Source: Omphalotus guepiniiformis
Taxonomy: Eukaryota; Basidiomycota; Agaricomycetes; Agaricales; Omphalotaceae
Direction: 5' to 3'
Assembly (NCBI GenBank): GCA_028554645.1
Contig: JAQOOI010000080.1
Span: 1 to 64,000, forward strand
Length of the DNA: 64,000 nucleotides
A program made the position numbers and the translations under genes. Below are positions 12,963-24,725 of this stretch, in pieces. Below the pieces are notes generated by a model, which ran no database searches, was not told where the DNA came from, and saw only the letters and a list, made by a program, of their open reading frames with translations. Position 1 is the first letter of the stretch. The number at the start of each line of letters is the position of its first letter.

Positions 12963-13882
12963 TCATCCAAACTGTTTTATCAATGAGCCTCGGTACATTC
13001 CCATACAAAGAACAACCCACGTACCTCTCATCTTGAGCACCCAACAACTCCAACAACTCCCTGGAAAGTACCGTGTCCGCCACGACATAATGATAACGTC
13101 GTTGAAGTCATTAGGGAGCGACGCTGCTCGAATGTCGCGATAGGGTACAACGAATACGCGTTCTCGTGAGTGATGATCGACATAACACATGCTGTTGTGA
13201 GAAACGACTTTAGAAAGCAGATCTATTACAAACACATAGAGAGAGAGAGGAAAGGTGGACGGACGTACTGGAATGAAAAGCAAGAATAATGTTCAAAGGT
13301 GAACCTAGCGCCGTGATCAACTGTATCTTCCGATCGCCTTTATGAAAATTAAAACATCCCACGCCCCCAATAACTTTCCTCTCCGTCAATTGCCCGCGCG
13401 AGTTGCCGAAAAACACCATCGAATTTCCCAATCTCAGCTTGCGTCGCACGAGGTTTAAACATATACCCAGCACCAAGAAGAACTTACCTTCCAATCTCCT
13501 TACAATACCGATGTTCGACGTAAATATCCAGATCGGATTCCGGATACGTGTTCCTATCCATAAATTGCAACGCCGTAGATCCAGAAATAAGTAATCGTAA
13601 TCCATATTCCGATTGAAGGAACCTGAATTCCTCGATCTCGTAATTGTCAAGGTACGGTTGCAGAAATTTCTTGATATTGAAAACTCGACGGGTATAGTGT
13701 CGGACGCATGTTTTATTGAATTTGGAGGTCCAGGAGAATCGAATGAGCTCTAGGGGTGGTAGTTCGTCTAAAATAAAGTCGATGATTGGGAACGGACTTT
13801 GTGAGGAGGTAAGAGGGTGTCTTGGTGAGCATTATAAAAGGGCTTACAAACGCTGAAAAATATCCTTGCCCCAAGTCATCAT
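12963..13882 (-). pseudogene. nucleotidyltransferase-like gene, relic A
   Basis: Damaged paralogue of the gene at 25966-27220. A shortened first exon (MMTWGKDIFQRF) precedes an exon that still contains ISGSTALQFMDRNTYPESD and DIYVEHRYCKEIGR. Frame changes follow, around 13480-13350. The third-exon equivalent keeps VMSIITHENAYSLYPIATF. It then jumps from the RRSLMTST region directly to YHYVVADTVL, an internal loss of about 120 residues relative to the intact copy. I infer loss of function. Confidence 0.75.
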
Positions 13883-14199
13883 TACACGAAAACCTCCAAT
13901 GCTACGTCGCGTCTACTAAGTCGCGTCCTTTTGATCTTCCTGAGCTGGGGTAAAAGATATATACGTGAAGCCAAGGTTGAAAGTAAGATGATAAAGCGCG
14001 ACGTTGAAGATCTAGACGAGAAGGACAAGTTTTCTCCCTCCAATCTTGCCCCGCTGGCAGGAGTTTCGAAAGAAGGACGACCTCACTCATCCGAGTCACG
14101 CTCGGGTTTCGGGATTAATGTACTGTCGACGTGTGACTGAGTGACACTTTGGAGGCACAGTCATCGGCAGACATCCTATGGCTCGTTGTTCGAAGTGTT

Positions 14200-14322
14200 T
14201 GGGAAGCCAGAAGGTTACTACTATTGAATATTGACTCGTCAGATCCACGAATGATCATGATGAAGGACTTGGAAGGTGAACTGAGAAGAATCGCTGAAGC
14301 GGCCCGGAAGGAAGGCGGCTGA
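14200..14322 (+). pseudogene. C-terminal fragment of the Ser-rich protein gene
   Basis: The plus strand reads a segment ending SSDPRMIMMKDLEGELRR, then IAEAARKEGG and stop. This is a copy of the end of the minus-strand gene at 1622-4322. No upstream exon accompanies it. It preserves a longer ending than the parental copy. Confidence 0.6.
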
Positions 14323-14453
14323 GGGTGTTCAAGCCTGAGATGTGAAGACGCGCGAAAGGAAATAGATAAAAACAAGTACAGTACAATAACAGCTAGCCTT
14401 GAAAGCTTCAAGCTTCATGCTTGAGGCGCAAACGGTTTACAACAGAATCATCA

Positions 14454-15299
14454 TTACAGAATTCCTGGGATGAGTAAACACGGCGTTTTCTTCTTATACT
14501 GAGCCCAAGCTTCTCCATACTACATCGATCGTAAATCAACTTCCCAAACCTCGCAATCATACAAATCAACACTCACTCTATTACCACAATACTCATCCAT
14601 CTCCGCAACCGCCCTCCCCATAAAATCCCACGACAAAAACGCCGCAACCCCCACACCCCAAATCCACCCAGCAGAAGCCAGCGCAAACCCAGCTCTCCAA
14701 ATCATATATCCACCATAATTAACATGTCTCGCAAATCCAAACAAACCACCCGTGAAAAGCTTTCCCTCGTTCTTAGGGTCATCTTTAAACTTTTTCCTTT
14801 GAACCTCTGATACCCATTCGAGAAACATTCCCAGGATGTATAGACCCGTACCGACTACCAGAGGCGCAGAAAGTACCAATTCCTCAGACGGAGTAGTCAA
14901 AACGGACGTCGCGGTGCAAATGAACAGAAGAGTGTTTAGGGAGTTGTAGATTGTGTTGACGGCGCCTACCATAACCGACCCGATGGGTGTTATAGCTTCA
15001 TGTGAAATCATAAGCACCCAATACGACTGTTTAACGAATGCCCCGACAGCCATTGAGAATAGGATGGTACGATACGGTGACAACCCGAGACTAGTAGCGC
15101 TGCCACCAAAAGCAGCAGTACGTAGGGTACCATGCAGAGCCTTGATTATGGATCCTCCTAACATTCGAGAGAGAATTCCGTATTGGAGAGGTAGGTCGAG
15201 AGCTCGAAGGAAGACGAAGAGGGTTCTTGAGAATGGAGTTGGTTCATGGGATCCTCGTTTGATTATGGGGTTTCTTTGAGGTATCGAGGAGGAGGACAT
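14454..15299 (-). CDS. DUF1295 / steroid 5-alpha-reductase-like membrane protein
   Basis: Exons 15299-14577 and 14519-14454; 262 residues. The start MSSSSIPQRNPIIKRG is followed by several hydrophobic helices (ILFSMAVGAF, NTIYNSLNTLLFICTATS, LSAPLVVGTGLYILGMFL). The C-terminal half has the reductase/methyltransferase-like core: GGLFGFARHVNYGGYMIWRAG, WDFMGRAVAEMDEYCG and, after the intron, YGEAWAQYKKKTP with LLIPGIL. Families with this fold act on lipids or isoprenoids in the ER membrane using NADPH or S-adenosylmethionine; the substrate is unknown. Without the small last exon the protein would end in an unrelated sequence, so the intron is well supported. The 3' end overlaps the duplicated segment shared with 1410-1720. 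Confidence 0.85.
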
Positions 15300-15754
15300 G
15301 GTAGAGGTTGGTGAACGTGAGAGGCTGTTCTGAGACAGTTCATGAGATCATAGGGCTCGTATATAATGGTAAGACATTGACAATCATCTGTCCACGTCGC
15401 TCGGCGCGGGCCTGTTATGCTGCGACATCAAAGTAGTAGTCAGCATGGTGTAGTAAGGCATCCTTTACACTGAGTGTTCGAGCGAAATTTCAAGTCTCAA
15501 GCTTCAAGCATAGAAGATCTATGCGATTGGAGAGAAAGCAGGTCAAGTCCCGATATTATATGTGCGTAATCAAGTATAAGTATCTCTGCCACAATCGCCC
15601 TCCCATCGAAAGCAATATCACTTTACAACACACAATACTGATATCTTCCAAGGGCCGGAGTTCAAACAGTTCAAACAGTTCAAGCACAAAAAGTCAGTCA
15701 AAACAATTCGAAAACATTTAATTAAGCATTGGTATGACTCACCACTCTCGGCCT
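15300..15754. other. intergenic, no supported gene
   Basis: Divergent promoter region between the DUF1295 gene and the uncertain plus-strand gene. It includes a short TTCAAACAG / TTCAAGC direct repeat at about 15660-15685. Nothing else is evident. Confidence 0.4.
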
Positions 15755-16660
15755 CACCCAAAACGCGTGTTGCCACCATAGCGATCGAACATCCCCAGAC
15801 CCTTACCCTTCTTGGCTCAAGTAATAACATCGTCCGTCTCCCTCGCCCATATCGCCTGGCAACTAACTGTACATGGACACCTACACCCACCTCACAAACC
15901 ACAAAACCCATAATGACCCTCCCACTAAGGTCCATAACCCTCACTGTCTTCGCTCGAGAAAACACCTGGGTAACAGCATCTGCATCTGCTGTCGTCTTCG
16001 CTCTTCTCGCATACAACACCACCCATCATGACTCCAAACACTCCAAACACCAGCACCAGTACAGCATACGACACCTATACTGCAAAACCATCCAAGGGAT
16101 GAAAAACCCTTACCGACAATGTCGCTTGGCGCTATCATCCCTCTTCTCGAATACACAACATATATTGAAACTCGTATACCGCTGGTCATGGCACCTCCTG
16201 ATACCCTGGAGTCGGAGTCGGAGTCACCGTCGTTGCCAGGGAAAGACCTACGAAACGTATCCAACAAAGGAAGCAGAACAACAATATTGGCTCGCCGCCA
16301 AAATGAATCGTAGGATTATACAGAGTTTTGACGCACGTTTCCAGTGCGTGTGCGGCAACTCAAGCATGACCAGCCGCGGCCCAGTATCACTGAGAACGTC
16401 GGGGGACGAATACGAAGAGCGGGTACCGGTGATATCGTCATACCAGCCTGCTCTTCCGCCTTTGCGACACCGAAACCGAAACCGAGAGGAAACGACTCGG
16501 AGGTGGCAGGGGCCGCAGGGACGAGAGGGAAGGAAGGCTCAGAGCGCTGGGGAGCGGTATCATTTACCACTAAAAGCTTTTTGTAAATGGTATCGTCTGG
16601 TTTACCCCGAACGAGTACGTCAAAGCCCCCATGATCTATCGTTTGTACTTTGTAGATGAT
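15755..16660 (+). CDS. uncertain membrane-anchored protein, exon structure unresolved
   Basis: A coding-looking frame runs from about 15755 (KTRVATIAIEHPQTLTLLG) to about 16090. It contains a hydrophobic helix (ASASAVVFALLAY) followed by a His/Lys-rich tail. A second open frame continues at 16119-16313 (MSLGAIIPLLEYTTYIETR) and a charged third one at 16313-16660. I could not join them with convincing splice sites. Neither a start codon context nor a family is clear, so this may be a decayed gene. Confidence 0.3.
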
Positions 16661-17222
16661 CCTAATAGGCCCCCCCCCCCCACGTTTCTAGAGACAACCA
16701 AGCACGATCGAGGCTCTTCATCTCATAGAGACATACACCGAAGAAGATAAACGAGAGATCCATCGTATTTCGCGCTTGAAACCACTGGCAAGTCGGACTC
16801 GGACTCGGAGGAGATTACGAGTCGAAGGACTAGGAGACTCGAATGTATATAGGGAGTTGTGGGATAGATGGATGGAGTCAAAGGACCTTGTGGTTGTATT
16901 TGAAAATTGATAGACGAAAGCACCGAAAAAAGGATGAATGGACTTGCTGACACTGTAGTCGTAGAGTTTTAGATAGAGATTTTTCCATGTTTTTGAGTAG
17001 ACTCGAAGTGAAAGAGCTTGAGCAAGGTTGAATGATAGACGTGGAAAAGATAAAAGTAAAGGAACGGTCCAGACCCTAGTCGCTTGAATACCTCATGTAT
17101 TAATGACTCATCGACCATCGTAGGGTTGGTGCGACTCGAAAATTCTTCACTGGTCTCTAAGTACACATCACTATTGTGTCCATCACTAAAGCTCTCCAAG
17201 TACTACGATACGCGGCCACATT
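16661..17222. other. intergenic, no supported gene
   Basis: Contains a C-homopolymer at about 16670-16680. No open frame has recognisable features. It is presumably the 3' region of the TCF25 gene. Confidence 0.5.
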
Positions 17223-20200
17223 CTAATCAACACCAGCATCATCTCTCAACATCCTCCCCGTATCTCCCTCCTCCTCATCGGAAGAATCATCATCATCATC
17301 AACACGAGAATTTCCATTTCCACCCCAAAACCGCCCAAGGATATTTCTCAAGACACGCACCGGCAGTGGCTAAACATAAAACCGAGAACAACATCAGACC
17401 GGGGGTCCAAAACACACAACGAGAAAAGGATACACAACGTACCGCCACATCCTCATCTTCCTCTTCCTCATCATCTTCCTCCTCCTCCTCCTCATGATCC
17501 TCCTCCTCCTCACCACCACCAACATCCACCGGCTCATCGACATCCGCCACCACACCGTCCCCCATCATCTCATCCTCAAACCCAGGCATATTCCCCGGCA
17601 TACCTCTATCCTCCACAACCTCATTCTCCATCGCAGCAAACATCATCATATCATCCAACGCCTCAGGAGCCATCTGCTCCAACGCTTGCGCGAATTGAAG
17701 AACCCCCCCAGGAAATCGATCACCAAATACTGGGTTACCTTCAAACACAGCCTACATAGATAAATCAAACAAAAAGCCATACTGAGTTTGTGCACAAAGA
17801 CTCAAGGATAAACGTTGAACGTTGAAACCATACACACCTGAATCTGACGCCTCAAATCAACATTCGGAATAAGCCTCCCCAACCTCCTCTCATCCGCAAC
17901 TCTCTCCTCTCTCGTCCTTCCCCTCCCCAACCTCTCAAGATCCTCCACCCCCTCAAAAAACACCGAATCATATTCCGTCACTTTCCCCGGAGGCGGTAAC
18001 GGATCACACGAAAGTCCTTTCTGGCCAAGAATCGCTCGTGGGATATACGCCAGTAATCGCTGGTACGAACTCTCCAGGACCAATACATGTCTATATGCAG
18101 AGTATTGTAATGAGGGTGTGTTTCCGTATTGTGTGAGGAAACGAGTACGTGTTGGGGTGGGTGGGATGGAACTGGAACTGGAACTGGGGAGTGATGAGGA
18201 GTAGGAGACGAGTGTTGAGGTGAACCATGAGGCGGAGGGTTTCCAGATAGAGAAGGAGCGTTGAACGTAGAGGTGGGACAGGAGGTGTAGGATCGCATTC
18301 GGAGTTGAAAGTGATCTAGAGGTAAAGTGAAGTGAGTGAGGACAACACGAAAAACACGAGAGGTCATGTGTTTACCCGCCATCAGTCTCAATCCGAAAAT
18401 CTCGATGACTTCGAATAGACCCCGGTATCGACACATCCAACTTATCCGCCAACAAAGGTACAACCGAAGGGAAAGAATTAATAGCCTCTACAAGTGCCGC
18501 AGTGCTCGCTTGTTGATCCTAGATTCAGGTTCAGATTCATATTCGCAGAAGTCAGCTACAAAACCTCACTAAAAGAAAAGAAAGAAAGAAACTCCACACA
18601 CCTCAGTCTTCTTCGAATTCCTAAGAGCCAAAGCCCTCGAATACATCCATCCAGGTAAAACACTAGGATCCATCCTCGAATCCCTATTCTCTCCCTTCCT
18701 CACGCGCTCCTCAAACAAACAATACACATCAACCAACCACTGCCCCATCCCCGCTTTAACAGCAAGATACTCCAAATGAAAAAGTGCTCCATGGGGGTCA
18801 TTCCAAGGGTCCAGCGAGTACATCAGACGAGCAAACTCAAACGCTGCCCTCACACATCCTCTACGCTGGAGATCTCTATGGGGGGAAGGGGAAGGGGGGG
18901 GGAGGGTCTCAGATAGAGAAACGAATATGGGATTCTTAAAGGGCTTACGATGTCTGACGATGAATAGCAAGGAAGAACGGTCGGTTTTCAACTCTGTCAA
19001 AGTCGAGTCGGTTGATCCCACTTGTGAAATTGAAAGCTCCGACAAATGCGCGTTCGTAGGCGAATAGTGCACGGTCGACGGCGTCGACAGCTTGAGCGTG
19101 TTCTTTTAAAATGATATGAGCGATACATAGACTCCTGGGATGGAAACACCCGCGCACCTTCGTTATGCCGAAAAACCTCTGATAACTGAAGCCATGTATC
19201 AGCCTGCCAATACGTCCTCCTCAGCAGATTATGAAACCCCTGCGGATCTAAAAGAAAAAAAAACCCCCCGAAAAAGCGCGCTTCAGATCACAATGCAAAA
19301 GAATAAAAAGCCTCGAATAACGTACCACCAGAAAGTACCGTCCGCATAAACGCCATCGTCATACTCTTATACCTCTTACTATACTCCACCGTCCACCACT
19401 TCTCCTCCAACCCACCATCCCCACCCCCATCCCCATCCCATCTCTGTCGTTTCATCTTCTCATCCAGTTCCACCTCCGTGAGCGGCCGTGAGGATAAACC
19501 CTCACGAAGATGCAGAGGACCCCAGCTCGCTTGAGGTTTTGTGAGGTTCGACCTCTGAGCGACGTTTTGTCTCCTAGAGCCCGTGCCTGGGGACCTTGAA
19601 GAAGAAGAAGAAGAAGGGGAGGGTTTGGGTTTATTTGCGAAGACGACTTTTGATCCGAAGAATTTACGCAGTTCTAGGTCACTGTCGAGGTGGGGGAGTG
19701 AGACGGAAAGTAGGGATGATAAGGCTCGTAGTGAGGAGGACGTGGATGTGGATGTGTTGGTAGTTTCTGCTTTTGCTTTTGCTCGCTGGTATTCGGGGTG
19801 TCTAGATTAAGATGAAATATTTTTGTCAGAGCCTTGGGGACGCTGGGATAGGATAGGGTAGATGAATACGCACTTGATGGAGAGTTCTGCTAGTGCACGG
19901 TCTATCTCATCCATATCATTCTTTTTAGCCTTCGCTTTAGCCTTCTTCGCTGCCTTTTTCTCATTACTCTGCTGCGGTATTGATGTGGATGGGGTTTTTG
20001 AAGTAGGTTTAGACGGCAGCGGCAGCTCTTCAGTGGGCTTTACGCCCCCTTTCTTCTTCTTCTTTGACTGAAAACAAGGAAATCAATCAATAAGGCTCTC
20101 GCAAGAATCTTTGTGGAAGTAGAATAACAGACGGACTTTCTTTGACTTGGAGGACCGTACTTTTGGTTCGTCTTCTTCTTCCTCTTCCTCTTCGTCGTTA

Positions 20201-20462
20201 TCATCGCCAGAGGTGAAAAGCTAAATCCAACAATCAAATAAATTATAGATTCGATCAACGTCCGATGACCGAAGAAAGAATAACGCACAGCAGCAAATCC
20301 TGAAGAAGAGGCCCGGAGTTTATTACGAGTTTCCTCTAGTACTTCGTCGTCGACGTCACTTGAACCTCTCGAACCTCCGAGTCCTCCCAGATTCGAAGGT
20401 CCCGCACTGAGAGCCTCGAGTTCATCAAGCTCCCTTTGCTGTCGTTTGTTTAGTCGAGGCAT
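17223..20462 (-). CDS. RQC1: TCF25 / Rqc1 family, ribosome quality control complex subunit
   Basis: Eleven exons in consistent phase: 20462-20289, 20220-20137, 20067-19874, 19801-19326, 19247-19158, 19102-18949, 18875-18602, 18518-18376, 18315-17838, 17751-17443 and 17369-17223; 840 residues. The start MPRLNKRQQRELDELEAL is the family signature. An acidic/lysine-rich N-terminus follows. The helical core contains LQLSEVFRHN, ALFAYERAFVGAFNFTSG, ENRPFFLAIHR, CVRAAFEFARLMYSLDPWND and PLLADKLDV. Near the C-terminus come an acidic run and LPVRVLRNILGRFW. Rqc1 works with the Ltn1 ligase and Rqc2 on stalled 60S subunits to ubiquitinate and extract nascent chains. The GA-rich stretch at 17450-17510 is the coding sequence of the acidic run, not a separate repeat. 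Confidence 0.93.
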
Positions 20463-21061
20463 CTTTTATGGTTGATACGACACGATTGAGATTGAGAGTA
20501 ACACCCAAGCAAGTTGAAGTACTTTGTCGATATCCCCCGGCAAGAGTGGCTGAATGGATGGATAAGAACTGGATAAGAACGAGCAATATATTCCGAGCCA
20601 GGATGACTCTGAAAGATGGTTACGTACGCATCTCAGACGCACGTGATGATTGTAACAGACGCCCGAGGCGCTCTTCACGCGCGCCAAGTCCAGCTGGCTT
20701 CGTTCATGAATCCGGTACGACCCTTCACATGTATCATAATCTCAAGCTAATCATCTGCCAGTGAACCCGAAAACATTGTGCAGCACATATATGCAGCAGG
20801 CTCGTAACCGAGGCCTGAGCGCTGAGCGCTTAGGGCTTCGGGCTTCGGGCTTAGGGCTACTTAAATAACTTATACAGTAGTCTGCAGCCCAGCGCTCAAA
20901 GCTATTCATTCAATTCATATAACAATGCACGACCTTGTTCTTATAACAGCATTTACGTGTATTGTAGGCGCCAACGTTGCATTTATAAATCATGCACTGG
21001 CAAAGCGGCCGCCTCGCAATTGCCCACCATCTTTCCATCTTCCCATCTTCTCCCCCATACC
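20463..21061. other. intergenic between divergent genes
   Basis: Shared upstream region of TCF25 (minus) and the IFI6-like gene (plus). It contains a short degenerate GGGCTTAGGGCT/GGGCTTCGGGCT array at about 20815-20868. There is no supported open frame. Confidence 0.5.
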
Positions 21062-22421
21062 ATGTTTCCTCTCATACTCATCGCAATAATCTGCATAATC
21101 CTATTCCCACTTCTCGTACCAATAGCTTCAGTCAAATGTAGGGACGTCATGTTCAACGATTATAACAGGGATCAATGGTTTACCTGTATGGAGAAGAAAT
21201 TCCATCAAGATCGTGTCAGTGAGGATAAGAAAGCTAGTTATGCGATTGAAGTGGGGTTAGCGTCGTCTTTGGAGCTTCAGAGTGTTATGAGTAGTCGATC
21301 TGTGGAGTATAGTAGGATTTCTGGAGGGAAGTGGTCTTGGAGAGAATTCAGAGATGATATTTCACGTGTTTCTGGTGAGTTTCTCCATTAGCAATGACGT
21401 ACACCAAATCCTGACCGGGATTTCCCTCCCTCCTTCACTACAGATGCAGCTATTCTAGTGCGCTCTCAAGATATTCATTCTACCGTCGAAGAATTACTCG
21501 CTACATTCATCGACTCCGACTCGATTTACACAATCAGCGACGAAGCTCTTCAACAAATATACAACATCATTCCAGACCACTATGACAATACCCAAGACAT
21601 CCCCATCCCTCATCCTCATCTCCCCAACATACCCCTCCCCAATCTCCCATCCCGCGAAGAAATCCTCCGCCGAATAAAACAATACCTCGAAAAAATCAAA
21701 CAAGACCTAGAAAAATCATGGCAGGATAATTCATCCAAAGCGAAAGAAGTTTTTGATAATATCCAGAGATTTGTTCGTGTGCAACTTGAGATACTCCCGG
21801 AGGAAGTCCGGGAGGCTATTGTGGTTTTTGATCGGTATCGGAAGGAACATCCGTATATTGTTGCGGGAGCTACAGTGGTTTTGACTATCATTGCGGTTGA
21901 GATCATTATGCCTTGGGCGATATTGGGTGTGTTGAGGATGGTGGGGTTCGTGGAGACGGGTCCTGTAGCAGGTGGGTATCTTAATAGTAGTTTCATGTTA
22001 ACACCTAACCTGTTTCGCAGGATCTTGGGCCGCATTAACACAATCAGCTCTCTACGGAGGTCGCACCAGAGGTCTCTTCTCCATCATTCAATCCATGACT
22101 ATGAAAGCCAAGATCTTCTGGCCTGTTCAGGTCTTCACCGGTATCACTGCAATCACCGCTGGCTTAATCGTGTGGTCTCCTGAAAACATGAGGGATACAG
22201 TGGAGACTTGGGCTCGTACGGAACCGGGTCTCGCGAAGTTCCCTGATTTGAATTTGTTGGCTGAGGGTGGTAGTGTTAGTCTTGAGGCACTTGAGGATTG
22301 GATGGTCGAGTTTGGGAGGAAGTGTGGGGAGGTTGGGATGCCTGAGGTGCAGTGGTTTGATGGTGCTATTCAGTTTTTGACTCTTGAAGTTGGGAGGATG
22401 GTTAATGAGAGAGGTCTTTGA
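21062..22421 (+). CDS. interferon-induced 6-16 (IFI6/IFI27)-like membrane protein
   Basis: Exons 21062-21374, 21444-21971 and 22021-22421; 413 residues. The ATG at 21062 gives a signal-anchor (MFPLILIAIICIILFPLL) and is preferred over upstream in-frame codons. A Glu/Lys-rich helical middle follows. The family region begins at about residue 235: YIVAGATVVLTIIAVEIIMP, then ILGVLRMVGFVETGPVAG, the intron, and SWAALTQSALYGG with GLFSIIQSMTMKA. This is the typical Gly/Ala-rich 6-16 hairpin with small-residue helices. In animals this family sits in mitochondrial or ER membranes and modulates apoptosis; the role in fungi is unknown. The family call rests on that ~70-residue block. Confidence 0.75.
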
Positions 22422-22984
22422 TATGTATACAAATAGGTTTCTTGTTGTTTTCTTGTTTTTGTTTTCCAGGTTCTCGCCTGTATGTTTCTGAAACTGTTCG
22501 TAGCTTTCAATGTCTCTTAGACACATGTATCATACTACTGTATACATCGGATTCGGTAGGCGCTTTACACGCACAATGAAAACACGCTGCCCTCATGCGC
22601 CTGCGGACATATACATAGGCTTGTCGTCCCAAATACCGACATCTTCAGATGTGATACGTCTGTTAGGTCGCTTCAATAATCGAAAGGCCTAGCGGTAAAT
22701 GATGTCTCCGTCTAGAAAATGACGGTTTGGTACGTAGTATGTACCTGTACTTGAGTACGTTGTAATCAGTGTAGACCTTTACGAGGTGAGGTTCATGAGA
22801 AATGCTGTTATTGTAGGAAGAAAGGAAAAATATATATAAACTCGAGAATTTGCTTCGTACATAGATTATCAACGACAATAAGTAGTGGGGTATACAGTTT
22901 CACCCTCTATATATATAAAGATCGGACTTGGAGTTCTTCGTTCTGAGATGTACGTCCATGGGATAGCAGCACTAAATACCTGAA
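22422..22984. other. intergenic with duplicated flank sequence
   Basis: Besides the OYE fragment listed separately, 22800-22985 resembles 25620-25850: both have AGGAAGAAAGGA, a TATATATA run, GTGGGGTATACA and GATCGGAC. This is part of the triplicated nucleotidyltransferase block. No intact gene is present. Confidence 0.5.
22612..22712 (-). pseudogene. short OYE fragment
   Basis: Read on the minus strand, this stretch encodes GLSIIEAT, then, after a small gap, [13 protein letters not shown]. This corresponds to [13 protein letters not shown] and [13 protein letters not shown] of the OYE gene at 61608-61780. It is a detached internal fragment with an indel. Confidence 0.7.
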
Positions 22985-23480
22985 CGAGTGAGTCACGAAA
23001 AAAAGATTTCATGATCAGAACAAATATCGTTTGGGTGGGTCCGGATAATGACATTTATCCTGCATAGTTCTAGTGAACTCATCATCCAATTTACCAACCA
23101 TACTAAACTCATCATCCAATCTGTCAACCAAATAAGCCCGGGTACACACACGAAACAATCCACGTACCTCTCATCTAGCATACTAGGCCTAGATAGGCAA
23201 CATCTTGTCGATCGCAACAAATTCCCAGCAAATACCCTATCCGCAACGACATACTCATACCTCAAAACCTAGGCCTCACCCGCCGACAAATGCCCATACT
23301 TCATCCGTCTCTCTAGTACACTCCAGCGCCCAAGTATTCCCAAGTTCAATCCTCTCACTCACTGACATTTGACATTTAAAGGGTACGGAACACGAAGCAA
23401 GCGCTGAGGAGAAATATCCTTCTTACGCAAAAAAAAAGTTCGTCTGCCGCCGCTACTGCCAGTGATTCTTTGAAAGTGGG
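22985..23480 (-). pseudogene. nucleotidyltransferase-like gene, relic C
   Basis: The C-terminal part of the third exon survives (LRYEYVVADRVFAGNLLRST, then ERYVDCF), together with a broken ERIELGNTWALE segment. It is joined directly to sequence matching exon 1 (AAATATCCTTCTTACG ... TTCGTCTGC). The whole of exon 2, with the catalytic-looking motif, is therefore deleted compared with 25966-27220. Confidence 0.7.
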
Positions 23481-23484
23481 CCAC

Positions 23485-24725
23485 CTAATCCGAAAAGCAT
23501 CATACGAGATATGAGAAACCTCCAGAGTCCGATGATATGTTGCGTACAAGTCACTCCGGTGCTGGGTATTGAATATTGAATCCTGAGCTGGGGTAAAGAG
23601 AAAACTTGGAGGAGTTATGATAATGAAGCGCGAAGTAACAGTTGACAACGTTGAAGATCTATGTAGACGAGAAAGGCGAGTTTTCTGGGGTGGCAGTTCG
23701 GAAGAAAAACGATGACTCATTGGTGTCACGGTCGCGTTCGGGAGCTGACGCGTGATGTGTGACTTGAATCACGAGTGATACAACAGCCACAGTTTCGCTC
23801 GTACTTTCTCTTCTCCCAATGAACTGATCCTGAACCTACCTATCTCGATCTTCGGACCCTTTCATCGTATCGTTGCGGCAAGCTCAGAGCCTCTCAGAGC
23901 CTGCCGCCAGAACAGCCGGAGATTGGATTAGTCAACCAGTGTTACAAAGCATTTTAGCCCGGCACGCAAGAACGCGTATGTATTTGTACACCAGCCCCGG
24001 AAGCGATGATGAATTCAGATACTTAAAAGCCCTACAGTCTCTCTACAACTACAACTACAACGAAACCCAAATGTCCCACCTCGCCGCAGTACGAGCCGCC
24101 AACGCCGCATTCTCACCTTCCTACCTCCCCGTCGCCGTCATAGTCGGTGGGACCTCTGGTATAGGCCAAGGTTTCGCAGAGGCCTTTGCATTCCACACAA
24201 AAGGCAACGCACAAATCTTCCTCATAGGAAGAAACCGCGTTTCCGCCGAACGTATCATCAGTACGTTTCCCAAACCAACGAACCCACAAGCCAAACACGA
24301 GTTTATCGAATGTGACGCGTCGTTAATGGTTAATGTCCAACGTGCGTCTGGGGAAGTTCTTGGGAGGGTACGTGATGGGAAACTTAATTTTTTGGTTATG
24401 AGTCCTGGGTATATGACGACGAATGGGAGGGATGAGACGGGTGAAGGGATTGATAGGAAGTTTGCGTTACATTATTATGCGAGGTGGAAGTTTGTGAATG
24501 AGTTGGTTGGGGGACTGAGGAAGGCTAGGGATGATGGGGAGGATGTGAAGGTTTTATCGGTTTTATCTGCGTATGAGAAAGGAGGACCGATTGATTTGAA
24601 TGATTTGGGGTTGAAGAAAGGGTTTACGTTGAGGAAGTTGTATCATGAGGCGCAGAATTATACTGTTGTTATGGCTGAGGTATGGGGTTTGGTTTCATTT
24701 CAACTTCACGCGAACACGGTGTACT
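23485..24725. repeat. right arm of the inverted segmental duplication
   Basis: Partner of 1-1165 in opposite orientation. It contains the promoter and first exon of the intact dehydrogenase. Confidence 0.8.

Noticed and set aside
17440..17515. GA/CT-rich microsatellite
   Set aside because: It is the coding sequence of the acidic run of the TCF25-like protein.
19103..19157. Coding frame RGCFHPRSLCIAHIILK in TCF25
   Set aside because: Removing it as an intron restores the expected family sequence (RHNEEHAQAVDAVDRALF).
20540..20610. Possible tRNA starting GGCAAGAGTGGCTGAATGG
   Set aside because: No T-arm or closing acceptor stem follows.
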